Assembly (NCBI GenBank): GCA_018649885.1
Contig: JABIHA010000113.1
Coordinates: 1-64,000 of the forward strand
Origin: Bacteriovoracaceae bacterium
Lineage (GTDB): Bacteria > Bdellovibrionota > Bacteriovoracia > Bacteriovoracales > Bacteriovoracaceae
DNA length: 64,000 bases
Direction of reading: 5' to 3'
The notes beneath the pieces were generated by a model, which saw only the letters and a list, made by a program, of their open reading frames with translations, did not search any database and was not told the DNA's origin. Below are positions 35,222 through 45,000 of this stretch, one piece after another. The stretch's first letter is position 1; each line of letters starts with the position of its first letter. Both the position numbers and the translations under genes were made by a program.

Positions 35222-35991
35222 TTTTTTAAATTAACTAATGAAAGGATTGATATAAACACCAGGCACCCAATAATTTTGGCAACTGGGGGTGGTGCGATTA
35301 AAAAAGATAATAATGTAGAAATCATAAAAACAGCGAGGATCCCGCATGAGAATATCTTCACCCTTACAAATTTCTTTCGTTGAAACTTTTCTATTAAATA
35401 ACTTCTTTTTTGAATAATCATAACAAACTGGAAGCTGAGAACGCCCCACAATATAACTAGCAGTGCAAAAATCCCTATGCGACTCTTCATTACAGTGAAT
35501 TTGACCTTATCTTTCAATGCCCGACTCTTTGTCTTTGGGTCGTGCACTGGAGAAAGAGAAACATCATCCTTACCAATTAGCTTTCTTGTAAATTCCTGGA
35601 TCAATTCTTCTGCTCTTGAACCTATCCCTGTTTCCATAAATACCGTTAGCACTTTGGGATCGATATTAAAATACTTACTAGATGAGTTGATATCTAGATT
35701 TTTTAGAATGCTATTTGTTTTTTTCTTTATTACAGCTTTTTCTTTTTGGATCACTCTTGAAATACCCGGAAGCTTTCTTAAACGATTTAAAATTACGCTA
35801 GAATCTATTTTTTTCTCGTATACAACATGAAAGAATTTATTCTCACTACCTGTGCGACTTAATTCTAATGCATTTAAAACAAATCCTTCTTGTTGCCAAA
35901 GAAGAGTAAATAAAAAAGTGGACACCAAAAAAAGGCCTCCCCTAACCGGGTAAGCGGAAACCAATTTGATAAATTTGGTTAGATAAAACAT
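35203..35991 (-). CDS. ftsX: FtsX-like ABC transporter permease (divergent)
   Basis: 262 residues with an N-terminal hydrophobic segment (about 18-33), a periplasmic domain of about 130 residues, and three further membrane helices after residue 170 (IGIFALLVILWGVL, ILAVFMISTLLSFLI, KIIGCLVFISILS). That four-helix plan with a large first loop is the FtsX layout, though sequence similarity is low. The assignment leans on its place between the ATPase and the EnvC-like gene. It overlaps ftsE by 13 bases. It would pass the ATPase signal across the membrane to EnvC. Confidence 0.75.
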   Translation of the reverse strand: MFYLTKFIKLVSAYPVRGGLFLVSTFLFTLLWQQEGFVLNALELSRTGSENKFFHVVYEKKIDSSVILNRLRKLPGISRVIQKEKAVIKKKTNSILKNLDINSSSKYFNIDPKVLTVFMETGIGSRAEELIQEFTRKLIGKDDVSLSPVHDPKTKSRALKDKVKFTVMKSRIGIFALLVILWGVLSFQFVMIIQKRSYLIEKFQRKKFVRVKIFSCGILAVFMISTLLSFLIAPPPVAKIIGCLVFISILSLVNLKKWSVEF

Positions 35992-36686
35992 GCATGTCCC
36001 GAATAAATCATTTTACCGTTATCCATGTGAACAATCCTTCCAGAGAACTGTCCCACAAGATTTCTATTGTGTGATGCCCAGATAACAGTCATTTTTCTTT
36101 TTGAATTGTAATAACTCAAAACCTCAAATAGCTTTTCACTATTTCTTTGATCGAGAGAACTCGTTGGCTCATCAGCAAGTAAAATATCAGGTCTTGATAG
36201 AAGAGCTCTAATAATAGCAATTTTTTGCTTCAGACCTCCATTGCAGTCTTTAATTTTTAAACCTAGAGAGTCTTCAATACTAAAATAACTAGTTAGCTCT
36301 GATACTTCTTTTTCAAATTCTTTTTTGTTTTTGTAAATGCTGGGATCATAAGCAATGGACAAATTGGCTTCACAGCTTAAACTAGGCTCCAGCTTTAAAT
36401 CCTGATAAACAGTTGTACAAAAATGCCTTGAGGGATCAGGAGTTAGAAGTCTACCCTCTGTTGGTTTTAAGTCTCCTGATAATACTTTAAGAAGAGTTGT
36501 TTTTCCCGCACCTGAAGGCCCGGTTACAAAAAGGATTTCTCCTCTTTCGACTTTTAATTGGATTGAATCGAGAGCAAGTTTGCCATTGAAATCTACAGAC
36601 AAACCATCTAGGTAAAAGAGGGAGTCGTTACTTGAAAATCCGGGATTATTTCTCTTTTGAGCAGAGATGATTTCTCTTCTAAGCAT
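35979..36686 (-). CDS. ftsE: FtsE ABC transporter ATPase
   Basis: 235 residues from the ATG at 36686 (AAGGA nine bases upstream; a TTG three codons earlier would be too close). Walker A is GPSGAGKTT, Walker B is ILLADEP, the H loop is WASHN, and the signature loop reads NGGLKQK instead of LSGGQ. It powers FtsX and, through EnvC, peptidoglycan hydrolysis at the septum, or during growth and division inside prey if the organism is a predator. First gene of the seven-gene run. Confidence 0.85.
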   Translation of the reverse strand: MLRREIISAQKRNNPGFSSNDSLFYLDGLSVDFNGKLALDSIQLKVERGEILFVTGPSGAGKTTLLKVLSGDLKPTEGRLLTPDPSRHFCTTVYQDLKLEPSLSCEANLSIAYDPSIYKNKKEFEKEVSELTSYFSIEDSLGLKIKDCNGGLKQKIAIIRALLSRPDILLADEPTSSLDQRNSEKLFEVLSYYNSKRKMTVIWASHNRNLVGQFSGRIVHMDNGKMIYSGHACFI

Positions 36687-36827
36687 GTAGTTCAATCCTT
36701 GAGTTTAACAAACCATCCATGATTTGCCTGGGTCCCTAAAGACTCAGCTCTTTCATTTTAACTTGATACAGCATCTGTGTAAAGATATCAGAGATTTGAA
36801 TAGATTTTATTTATGATCCGACAGATT

Positions 36828-38249
36828 TTAGTCAACAATTTTCTCTTTTTTGAGCAATTCATGGGCGGAAGGGCTACAAAATACGTTGGGTACAAAGTTA
36901 AAAGTATTTTGAATCTTGCCAATAATTGAGTTTTCTACTTCGGCAAGAAGTTTCACTTTGCCGTCATCAAATAAAATTTTGACTGGATCTCTAGAGTGTA
37001 AAATATTCTCACCCTTTAGCCCCTTAACGACTTGTTGATAGCTTTTTACAAAAACAATGTCTTTATTTGGGAGATCGGTAAGAATCCAGTCATTACTGGA
37101 TCCTTTTTTCTTAAGAACTTCATTGATTTCACTAATCTTATCTTCGGCCCTCTTTACTTGCTTGGCCCTTAATGATGTATCATCTTGGCTTAAAAGGTGA
37201 GAGTTAAATTCCTTGCAGTTAATTGAAACTGGAGATATTTCAAAGAGTATACTTTCGGCCAATTGATAGATTTTTTTGTCTTTATTAAAGGCGCCCTGAA
37301 CAAAGTGCTTGTGGACCGTTTCAATGAAATACATATCGTTAAACCGATAGAATTCAATTGGATTACCTGCAATCAAATCCAGAAGCTCTCCGTAGCGATA
37401 GATCAGTCCATTTTTAATTAGGAAAAAGGTAATTTCCTCTGCGATAGCATCGTACTTCGCTCCCCTTGCAGACCTTATCACTTGCGAATACCAAGCAAAT
37501 CTGGCCATTAAAAAATCTTCAACACAGTGAAGGGCCCCCTCTTTAATGGTCAACACATCTACACCGCCAATATTGGCCGTTTTAAAATGATGAAGTAGAT
37601 AATCGCGGTCATAAGCGCCATACTTTAGACCAGTGTAATGGGCGTCTCTGAGAAGATAATCCATCCGGTCACAATCAATTTCAGAATGTAGAATTTGATT
37701 GGCCAAAATATCTTCACCCATCCCTTTGACCAGATAGGATATTCTTTGGGGATCAAACCCATACTTATTTAAAATATGAGTGATACCACCTGAGTAATTT
37801 GTGTTTTTGATAATATAAGAGCCGAGATGCTCATGGTTATCACTTAACCCTTTTCCCGATTTCTTGTTTGTAGTCTCTCCATACCTAACATAAGCTCCCT
37901 CAGTAGTATGAGAAAACATAAATGTTCCAAGATCGTGCATTAAAGCTGCAAGTCTAATAGATTTGTGAAAAACAGCTTCTTTGTTCATACACTTTGGATC
38001 TAATAACTCTTCGTGAGGCACTGCCTTACCAATGGCCTCAAGCATTTTTTGAGCATTATTCATCACTCCTATTGAGTGACCAAACCTAGAATGTTCAGCT
38101 CCAGGAAAAACATAGAAAGAAAACCCAAGCTGCTTGATCCATTTGAGCCTTTGATAAAATGGCGAGTGAATAATTTCCCACTCAACAGGTGTAACCTGAA
38201 TAAATCCGTAGATTGGATCGAATACGAGATTGTTTTTTGACCTACTCAA
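36828..38249 (-). CDS. HD-domain phosphohydrolase (COG1078 type)
   Basis: 473 residues starting at TTG 38249 with AAGGA upstream. HD motifs are complete: HSRFGHSIGV (His), LMHDLGTFMFSHTTEG (His-Asp), then SEIDCDRMDYLLRDAHYTGLKYG (Asp). The family includes dNTPases such as SAMHD1-like and dGTPase-like proteins. A deoxynucleotide or related phosphohydrolase activity is expected but the substrate cannot be told. The C-terminal 120 residues are less conserved. It stands alone, with 195 bases before the next upstream gene. Confidence 0.85.
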   Translation of the reverse strand: MSRSKNNLVFDPIYGFIQVTPVEWEIIHSPFYQRLKWIKQLGFSFYVFPGAEHSRFGHSIGVMNNAQKMLEAIGKAVPHEELLDPKCMNKEAVFHKSIRLAALMHDLGTFMFSHTTEGAYVRYGETTNKKSGKGLSDNHEHLGSYIIKNTNYSGGITHILNKYGFDPQRISYLVKGMGEDILANQILHSEIDCDRMDYLLRDAHYTGLKYGAYDRDYLLHHFKTANIGGVDVLTIKEGALHCVEDFLMARFAWYSQVIRSARGAKYDAIAEEITFFLIKNGLIYRYGELLDLIAGNPIEFYRFNDMYFIETVHKHFVQGAFNKDKKIYQLAESILFEISPVSINCKEFNSHLLSQDDTSLRAKQVKRAEDKISEINEVLKKKGSSNDWILTDLPNKDIVFVKSYQQVVKGLKGENILHSRDPVKILFDDGKVKLLAEVENSIIGKIQNTFNFVPNVFCSPSAHELLKKEKIVD

Positions 38250-38384
38250 TTCTGATAAATTCCTTGATAAAAAATATCCGTAGAAACCATTGTCTCATAA
38301 AAAAAAAAGAGGTGACGTTACTAGTCAAAGTTACCCTATTAAATAAATTATATGGAATATTGGGAAATGACCGTGAGGTTTGAT

Positions 38385-38412
38385 CAAAAAAAAGGAGCAA
38401 CTCAGTTGCTCC
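38385..38412 (-). terminator. Intrinsic terminator after the Lys-rich small gene
   Basis: On the minus strand GGAGCAACT and AGTTGCTCC form a nine-base-pair stem around a single base, followed by eight T residues (complement of 38386-38393). A textbook terminator 33 bases beyond the stop codon. Confidence 0.85.
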
Positions 38413-38444
38413 CTTCACAATATATAATTACCTTGTCTAGTAAT

Positions 38445-38675
38445 TTATTGCTTCTTAGCTCTTTTAGCTCTTGTTTTTTTCTTCTTCTTTTTCTTAACAT
38501 TTAAAAAACTTAAAGCGTTATCAAGGCCCTTTAGCGCTTCTTCACGTAAGTTTGATTCGTGAACAAAGCGGTAAAAATTTTCAAAATCAGGGTGGGCGTG
38601 AAAGTTTTTAAGTCCTAAATTTTCTGGTTTAACTGCTGCTGCTTCAGATAATGATTCAGTGCTACTTTCTGACAT
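38445..38675 (-). CDS. Small protein with a Lys/Arg-rich C-terminal tail
   Basis: 76 residues with AAGGAG eight bases before the ATG and its own terminator, so it is expressed as a separate unit. The N-terminal 20 residues are acidic and Ser-rich. The middle (FHAHPDFENFYRFVHESNLREEALKGLDNALSFL) is likely two helices. The last 17 residues are almost all Lys and Arg, beginning with seven Lys in a row. A nucleic-acid- or ribosome-associated role is plausible. No family is recognised. Confidence 0.65.
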   Translation of the reverse strand: MSESSTESLSEAAAVKPENLGLKNFHAHPDFENFYRFVHESNLREEALKGLDNALSFLNVKKKKKKKTRAKRAKKQ

Positions 38676-38732
38676 TCTAATGCTCCTTGCCTGCTCTGTT
38701 AATTCTCTTTTGATGGGAAACTATACCTGCAA

Positions 38733-38760
38733 GGGTGGGATCCCACAAGGGAGCCCACCC
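38733..38760 (-). terminator. GC-rich hairpin downstream of the sigma-54 activator gene
   Basis: GGGTGGG (38733-38739) and CCCACCC (38754-38760) form a stem with an inner CCC/GGG pairing. It lies between the activator stop codon and the Lys-rich gene. No T tract follows, so it may be a weak terminator or a transcript-protecting hairpin. Confidence 0.5.
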
Positions 38761-38773
38761 GTTAGGTCATTAT

Positions 38774-40312
38774 TTATTCTCTTGTTTCAATCATATTGTA
38801 ACTGTGAAGCTTGTTATAAAGGGTTTTCACAGTAATTCCAAGAGTTTTGGCAGTCTTGGTTTTATTGCCACCCAAGTGATCAAGAGTTCTTATAATGTGG
38901 CGCTTCTCAAGATCTGATAAAGTCATTTCTTGCCAAATTTCGATCTCTTGTACTTCTTCTTCACATGGAGCATGAATTTGCTCTGGAAAATGTGAGTCAT
39001 CAATAAACTTACCTTCACTCATAATATAAGCTCGCTCCATTGCATTTTGAAGCTCTCTAATATTACCAGGCCAATCGTAATCCATAATTACTTTAATGGC
39101 ACTTGGTGTAAGCGACTTGAAATCCTCATTGATTTTACCTTGATTGAGGAAGTTTTCTGCTAGAATTTGTATGTCATTGCCTCTCTCTTTAAGAGAAGGA
39201 ACTTCAATTTTAATAGTGTTAAGTCTGTAGTAGAGATCTTCTCTAAAACGACCTTCATCAACTTCTTTTTTAAGATCTTTATTTGTGGCCGAAAGGATCC
39301 TTACATTTACTCTATAAGGAGTTCTTCCACCAACTCTATAGGCTTCGCCTTCTTGAAGAAATCTTAATAGTTTAGTTTGAACAGCTGGAGAGAGCTCACC
39401 TACTTCATCAAGAAATAAGGTTCCGCCATCGGCCATTTCAACTAGACCAACTTTCGTATTTATTGCACCTGTAAAAGATCCTTTTTCGTGACCAAAGAGC
39501 TCACTTTCAAGAAGAGTATCTTGAAGAGCACCACAGTTTACAACTACATAAGGTGATTCTTTTCTAAGTGAATTACAATGAATTTTTTGGGCAACAAGCT
39601 CTTTACCTGTACCAGACTTCCCTTGAATAAGAATAGAAGAGTCAGTGGGAGCTACTTTACCAATTATAGAGATGACCTCTTTAATTTCAATAGAGTTTCC
39701 AATTATCGTTTTCTCAATTAGGTGGCTTGTTCTTTTAGCGTGAGGACCTTCTTTTTGCTTTTTAAGCTCTCTTTCTTTTTCCTCAATTTTTTTCATGAGT
39801 GCTTCATTCAAGTTTTTAGCAGATAAATAAAGCTTCATATTTCTAACAGGTTGCTCAAGCTTGTTGAGTATTCCCATAACTTCGATCACATCATCTTGTG
39901 AGAAAGTTTTATCAGCATTATTTGATTGGATATGGATAGAGGCGATAATAACACCTTCAATCATTACAGGGACACCTAACTCAGAGTTAATGCCACCGAT
40001 ATTTTCAAAAGTAGAAAATAATGGATCTCTTTGAACAGAGTTTGAGTAATAAGCTCTCTTTGTTTTAATAATGTAGCTTGCCAAACTTTTGCCACTCTCC
40101 ATTACTTCACCAGATCTGAGAGGAGCACCATTTTCGGAGACTAAACAGGCCCTGCCGTCATCGTAGGCCTTGAAGACTCTGATACTTTCACCGGGGTAAA
40201 TCTTTTTGAAGAAGCGGGAGAGCTCTCCAAAGAAAATCCCCTCATCAAGTGAGGAAAGTAGCGTCGACATCAAAGGCGCTAGTTCATTTTCGACTATTTC
40301 GGGATTAATCAT
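38774..40312 (-). CDS. Sigma-54-dependent transcriptional activator with GAF domain
   Basis: 512 residues. A GAF-type sensor occupies about 15-170, then a short coiled coil (EALMKKIEEKERELKKQK). The AAA+ ATPase follows at about 210-430, with Walker A QGKSGTGKE, the sigma-54-contact loop GSFTGA in place of the usual GAFTGA, and Walker B TLFLDEV. A Fis-type helix-turn-helix (GGNKTKTAKTLGITVKTLYNKL) closes the protein. It activates promoters read by RpoN-RNA polymerase in response to a signal bound by the GAF domain; no receiver domain is present. Targets are not identifiable here. It is expressed separately from its neighbours. Confidence 0.93.
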   Translation of the reverse strand: MINPEIVENELAPLMSTLLSSLDEGIFFGELSRFFKKIYPGESIRVFKAYDDGRACLVSENGAPLRSGEVMESGKSLASYIIKTKRAYYSNSVQRDPLFSTFENIGGINSELGVPVMIEGVIIASIHIQSNNADKTFSQDDVIEVMGILNKLEQPVRNMKLYLSAKNLNEALMKKIEEKERELKKQKEGPHAKRTSHLIEKTIIGNSIEIKEVISIIGKVAPTDSSILIQGKSGTGKELVAQKIHCNSLRKESPYVVVNCGALQDTLLESELFGHEKGSFTGAINTKVGLVEMADGGTLFLDEVGELSPAVQTKLLRFLQEGEAYRVGGRTPYRVNVRILSATNKDLKKEVDEGRFREDLYYRLNTIKIEVPSLKERGNDIQILAENFLNQGKINEDFKSLTPSAIKVIMDYDWPGNIRELQNAMERAYIMSEGKFIDDSHFPEQIHAPCEEEVQEIEIWQEMTLSDLEKRHIIRTLDHLGGNKTKTAKTLGITVKTLYNKLHSYNMIETRE

Positions 40313-40650
40313 TTTAAAATCTCCTCTTAAGTAATATTAATAGTTTATAACTTAATGCAACGCACAACTCCCCTCAAGTATACCTATGTCTGGATTTTTT
40401 ACAAGATCAAAATGCTCAAGTACTGAACTTTTTACACCCCGCACAAACTATCAGTAACTTGGCCTGACCAAAGTATGTACAAAGTAAATCATTGGAGGTT
40501 TTTGACTCTGATACTTATTACATGTGAAGAAAATATGGACATTCTAACAGCCCAATATTAAAGAAGAATTATTTGGCCGCAATCGAAAAAGATTTTTCAG
40601 GCAACTTCTTTATAGTGATGTGAAATCCGTACTTAAATTACAATATATTG
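40313..40650. other. Intergenic region between two divergent genes
   Basis: 338 bases with no gene. It must hold the promoters of the sigma-54 activator (minus) and of the EF-hand amidohydrolase (plus). Neither could be located with confidence. No -24/-12 sigma-54 site was found. Confidence 0.4.
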
Positions 40651-41877
40651 ATGATGACCCTAACACTCTTGTCCCTTTTATTCGCTACTAACCTAGAAGC
40701 GGCTCCCTTTGATCGAATGGACAGTAATGGTGATGGGATGCTCTCTAGAAGAGAGTTTAGAGGCCCACCGCCTGCCTTCGGCAGACTAGATAGAAATAAA
40801 GATGGCCTAATATCTGAAAATGAGGCCAGAGGCACCAGGCTTCTCCCTGGTAGAAGGCACAGGCAACAAAAACCTGCACCCAAAATCAGCTACAACACCA
40901 AATTTATAGATACCCACAACCACTTAATGCCCTTTACCTCACGTGGGGGACTCGACTTTTTTGGTGCCTTTAAAAATAGTAATAACCTTTTTAAAGGTGT
41001 TGGCGGCCAGCTCAACCTACTTATGCCTCCTCCTCAGCTTACAAACCAGAGGGGACGCTATGATGCCAGCGAGCTATTAAAGATCTCAAAAAATTATCCA
41101 GAAATGGTCCGTGTCTTGGCCGGTGGTGGATCGTTAAATAGTATGATTCACCAAGCTTACAAAAGAGGAAGTGTTTCAGCTGCCCTTAAAGAGAAGTTTA
41201 GAAAAAAGGCCATGAGCTGGCTCTCCCTTGGCGCCGTAGGCTTTGGCGAGATGACAGCAGAGCATTTGTCATTCAATAGCCACCACCCCTATTTAAGTGC
41301 TCCAGCAAATCACCCTCTTTTTTTAATTTTATCAGATGTGGCGGCCAAATATGGAGTTCCAATCGATTTCCACATGGAGGCAATACCCAGCAATATGAAA
41401 TTGCCTGGTCTCTTTGAATCACCTCCAAACCCTCCTACGCTTAAGGCCAATATTCCAGCATTCGAAAGTCTTCTATCTCATAATCGTAGAACAAAGATAG
41501 TCTGGGTTCATTTAGGATGGGATAGCACTGGAAAACGAGGTCCTGAACATACAAGAAAAATGTTAAAAAAACATTCAAATCTCTATATGAGCATTCGGCT
41601 CCCCACTAAAATGCACCTTCGTCATACGCCAAAATCCAGCAGGATCTTTGATTCAAAAAGTACCATTAAACCAGAATGGAAAGAAGTCTTTTTAGAATTC
41701 CCAGGACGCTTTGTTATGGGTAGTGATGAATTCTTTGTTACACCTTATGGAGCACGCCCGAGACACGGAAGTACAGGCAGCACCACAGGTTCTGCAAAGT
41801 TTCTATCGCAATTACCAGTCGTGGTGGCCAAGGCCATTGCCATGGACAATCCCATAAAACTATACAAGTTGAAATAA
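40651..41877 (+). CDS. Secreted EF-hand plus amidohydrolase-like protein
   Basis: 408 residues from an ATG at 40651 (adjacent ATG and TTG codons are alternatives; no good Shine-Dalgarno sequence). A short signal peptide ends at NLEAAP. Two EF-hand calcium loops follow at about 21-57 (DSNGDGMLSRREF and DRNKDGLISENEA). After a basic linker comes an amidohydrolase TIM barrel with FIDTHNHLMPF (metal-binding His-x-His), GEMTAEHLSFN, IDFHMEA (His), WVHLGWD (His) and MGSDEF (Asp), all in the order expected for metal-dependent hydrolases of the COG2159 group. Calcium-gated activity is suggested by the domain joining but unproven. The substrate is unknown. Confidence 0.75.
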   Translation: MMTLTLLSLLFATNLEAAPFDRMDSNGDGMLSRREFRGPPPAFGRLDRNKDGLISENEARGTRLLPGRRHRQQKPAPKISYNTKFIDTHNHLMPFTSRGGLDFFGAFKNSNNLFKGVGGQLNLLMPPPQLTNQRGRYDASELLKISKNYPEMVRVLAGGGSLNSMIHQAYKRGSVSAALKEKFRKKAMSWLSLGAVGFGEMTAEHLSFNSHHPYLSAPANHPLFLILSDVAAKYGVPIDFHMEAIPSNMKLPGLFESPPNPPTLKANIPAFESLLSHNRRTKIVWVHLGWDSTGKRGPEHTRKMLKKHSNLYMSIRLPTKMHLRHTPKSSRIFDSKSTIKPEWKEVFLEFPGRFVMGSDEFFVTPYGARPRHGSTGSTTGSAKFLSQLPVVVAKAIAMDNPIKLYKLK

Positions 41878-42065
41878 TCGCATCAAGAATGATAATTAAC
41901 AGCGCCTAAATAAATTTCAATAAAAATTGATTCTTATTAATCTTGTCATAACTATCAACAGATTAGGAATTGGGTTGGAAATATAAATAAATTAATTTTG
42001 TTTACAACAATTTTACTATCTTGCTCAGCTTCTTTTGCGAGTAAGACAGAGATGCTCTCCCTTAA

Positions 42066-45000
42066 TCACAACCCTAGGACTTTGGATGCCTGTAAAACCT
42101 TAAGTACAAATGAGTCAAGATAATCAAGTGGACTATCAGTATCATAAGCATATATTGGCCTAAATTTACCTCGGGATTTATCGCTAATTCTAATATCACC
42201 AGTTCTACCTGTAATACCTCTAAGTTTTGGAGAACGAAGGTAAGCTTCTCGGTGAATTTCTTTATCAGTTGCCAGTGAGGCAAGAAAATTGATAGCACTA
42301 AGAGTTTTACCATTCATCGAAATTAATGAAACAAGCCTTTTTAGGAATCTAAATGAAGAGCGCTTGTCTTTTCGAGTCTCAAGGTTTCTTTCATCCTTCA
42401 AGTAATCTTCTCTAATTCGTCCAAATTTCTTGATAAAACGTCTAACTTTCCCCATATTTCCAGAGTTATTAAAAATATTGGCATCTAGTGCCTTAAAACA
42501 AAAATCACCCGGCTTTTCAATATCTTCGACCACAGCATAAAAAACACATACTCTTTCATCTGACCTAGTTAAGTCAGAAAAAATATTCTTTATACCTTTT
42601 GAAGAAATCACAAGGTTGGATTCCATTTCTATTGATCCCAAATAGTAATTAAATGATTCTGGCTCAGCTAAGAGAAAATCTTTTGGAAATACGTTGCGAT
42701 AATTTCTCAGCACCTTTAGAAATTTCTTTTTTTCCATTTTGGGATGTGAAAATTTAAAGAGATAAGACATATACATCTCTCCCTTTTCATTAATAATTGC
42801 CTTCGCTGATAATTTTCTTCGCTCAAAGGGTACAAAATCACGTGTCATTCTCTCAGTCATTTCTCTTTCATAAACTATAAAATGATCACTTCTCTCTCTC
42901 TTATTAGTGATGACCTCAACTTTATTTTTGGAGAAATTTATTCCCCAAACATTAAAAACAGGAGTTCTTATTCCTATTCCTTTTCCTCTAGAAGTCAGCT
43001 GATTGGACTCTACGAGGTACTCTTCAGGAACATTTTTTGGTGATACTTTACCAATATTTTCAAATAGAATATCTTTTTGTACTGGATTTCCTAGATCAAA
43101 TAGATAACTCTTCCCCTCACGTTTCATGCCACTAAACTCTGTATTAAAAAATGGGAATTTAATAAATAAAAAACCAACCTCAGGCTCAAGCTTCACATTC
43201 AGAGTCCTTAGATTACTCCAATTGGCAAACATCATATCATCAGACTGCTTGTATAGGGTCGACCTATTTGTAACCATAATATCGTAGCTATTTTTTATAC
43301 CCACACTAATTCCAAAAAATAGCGGGTATGATAACTTCAGTTTAACTTTTGGTCCTACATAAGAGCTTGTAACAAGAATATCACCCTCTTTTAAATTCTC
43401 CAAAAGTGATTCTTTGATTTTTTTTCGGGGAATAATTGGTCTATGTATCTCACTCATCAGTTCTTTTAAGTTAGAAATATCACTTGTTGGCCTTATTTTT
43501 ACCCACTCATACCCTGCAGCCAGCTCCCCTGATAAGCCAACGTAATCAGAAATGGGGCTCTCAAGTCCCATATCTGTAAATGTAGACTCTGCTCCTGCTA
43601 ATATACCAAGCCTTAATACATCTACAATCCAGTACTTATTTGTATCTTTGTGAGCATCGTAAAATGGATTTTTTACGACTAATCGATATGGGATAAAAGC
43701 ATCGAGACCAGCTTTGAAACCACTTCCCCAAATTGATCCTTCATCAAAAAGTTGTGGACTTAAATTGAGATCGAGTGCATCGATTTCAATACCTTGATTT
43801 GTTACCTCAGTCCCCCGAGCAAGAGGAGGAAGAATTAGATTGGCCATGGCCTGAGGAATAGTTTTGAAAAGTGTTGTTCTGTAGTCTTTTGCAGACTTGC
43901 CCTCTTTATCACCTTTTGAGCCAAAGGAGCGATCCCAATATCTTGGAAATGGCTCCACACTTGGATCAAATAATTCACCATCTGAATCAATAATATTCCC
44001 ATTAAAGAAAAGGTGCTCATAGCCTGTAACTGAGTAGGTAAGTGGATCAACCATCTTGCTTGAGCTTGCGCTAAAGGTAAACTCTTCACCAGTGTGACTT
44101 AAAAATGTGGTGCCATCTAATTCCAGAGCAGCGACTAACTGGTCACGTCTTCTTAATAATATATCTGTATAAAGTGTTGCAATTGCATGAGGGTAACCGC
44201 CATATTCAAAGGCTTTGAAAATTTGCTCTCTTGAAAGTTGCATCGCAAGTGTTACGAACCATTTGGCATCACTAAATGAGGCACTTTCTAAAATTGGCAA
44301 GTTGTAAATACCACTATAATCTAGGTCGATTTTTTTAATTTCACCTCTGATATTCTTATGAACTTTTTTTACAAGGTTTCTTTTGAAATTATTGGGAAGT
44401 CCATAACCAAATGAAAGCCCCATGTCTGACAATGAGTAAATAAGTGAATTACCCTGTGACTCTTTATCCGAATGAGCAAGTTTTAGTTTAGCATTACCAT
44501 CTTTAACATCAGGGTCTCCCACCCAGGCCATAAAAAGAGCAGCTCCTCTATGATCTCTTCGTAGGTTTCGTCCGAAAGCATCTTTTACAAATCCCCCAAG
44601 ATTAGTATCTGTATTCTTATCAGATTTTTTTTCTAGCGTTACAGACTTCATGACAAAATATTTCTTCTGGTCGCTATCAACTCTTATATCTGTAAAAGCA
44701 GAAGCCATATTCAACTTTTCTCTGAAGCTTAAAATTATTTCGTCATAAATAAGATCGACATAGTATTGAAAACTTTTTTCATTTTTATAAGCAGCACCTG
44801 GTAAATAGAGATGAACCTCTCTTTTAAAATAGGTGGGATCAATACTAAATCCTAGAGCGGCAGCAAGATTATTCACCGCAGGCTCAACATTTACCTCACT
44901 TCCAACTAATGCACGACTAATCATATTGAACAGATTTGGGTCGTCCCCTGCCCCCATATCATTGGTAATAAATTTTAATTTCCAATTTTGCTTACCAATT

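Noticed and set aside
41983-42123. A signal-peptide-like reading frame (NKLILFTTILLSCSASFA)
   Set aside because: No start codon or ribosome site; the second half is antisense to the 1345-residue gene. It may be the decayed front of a lost lipoprotein gene.
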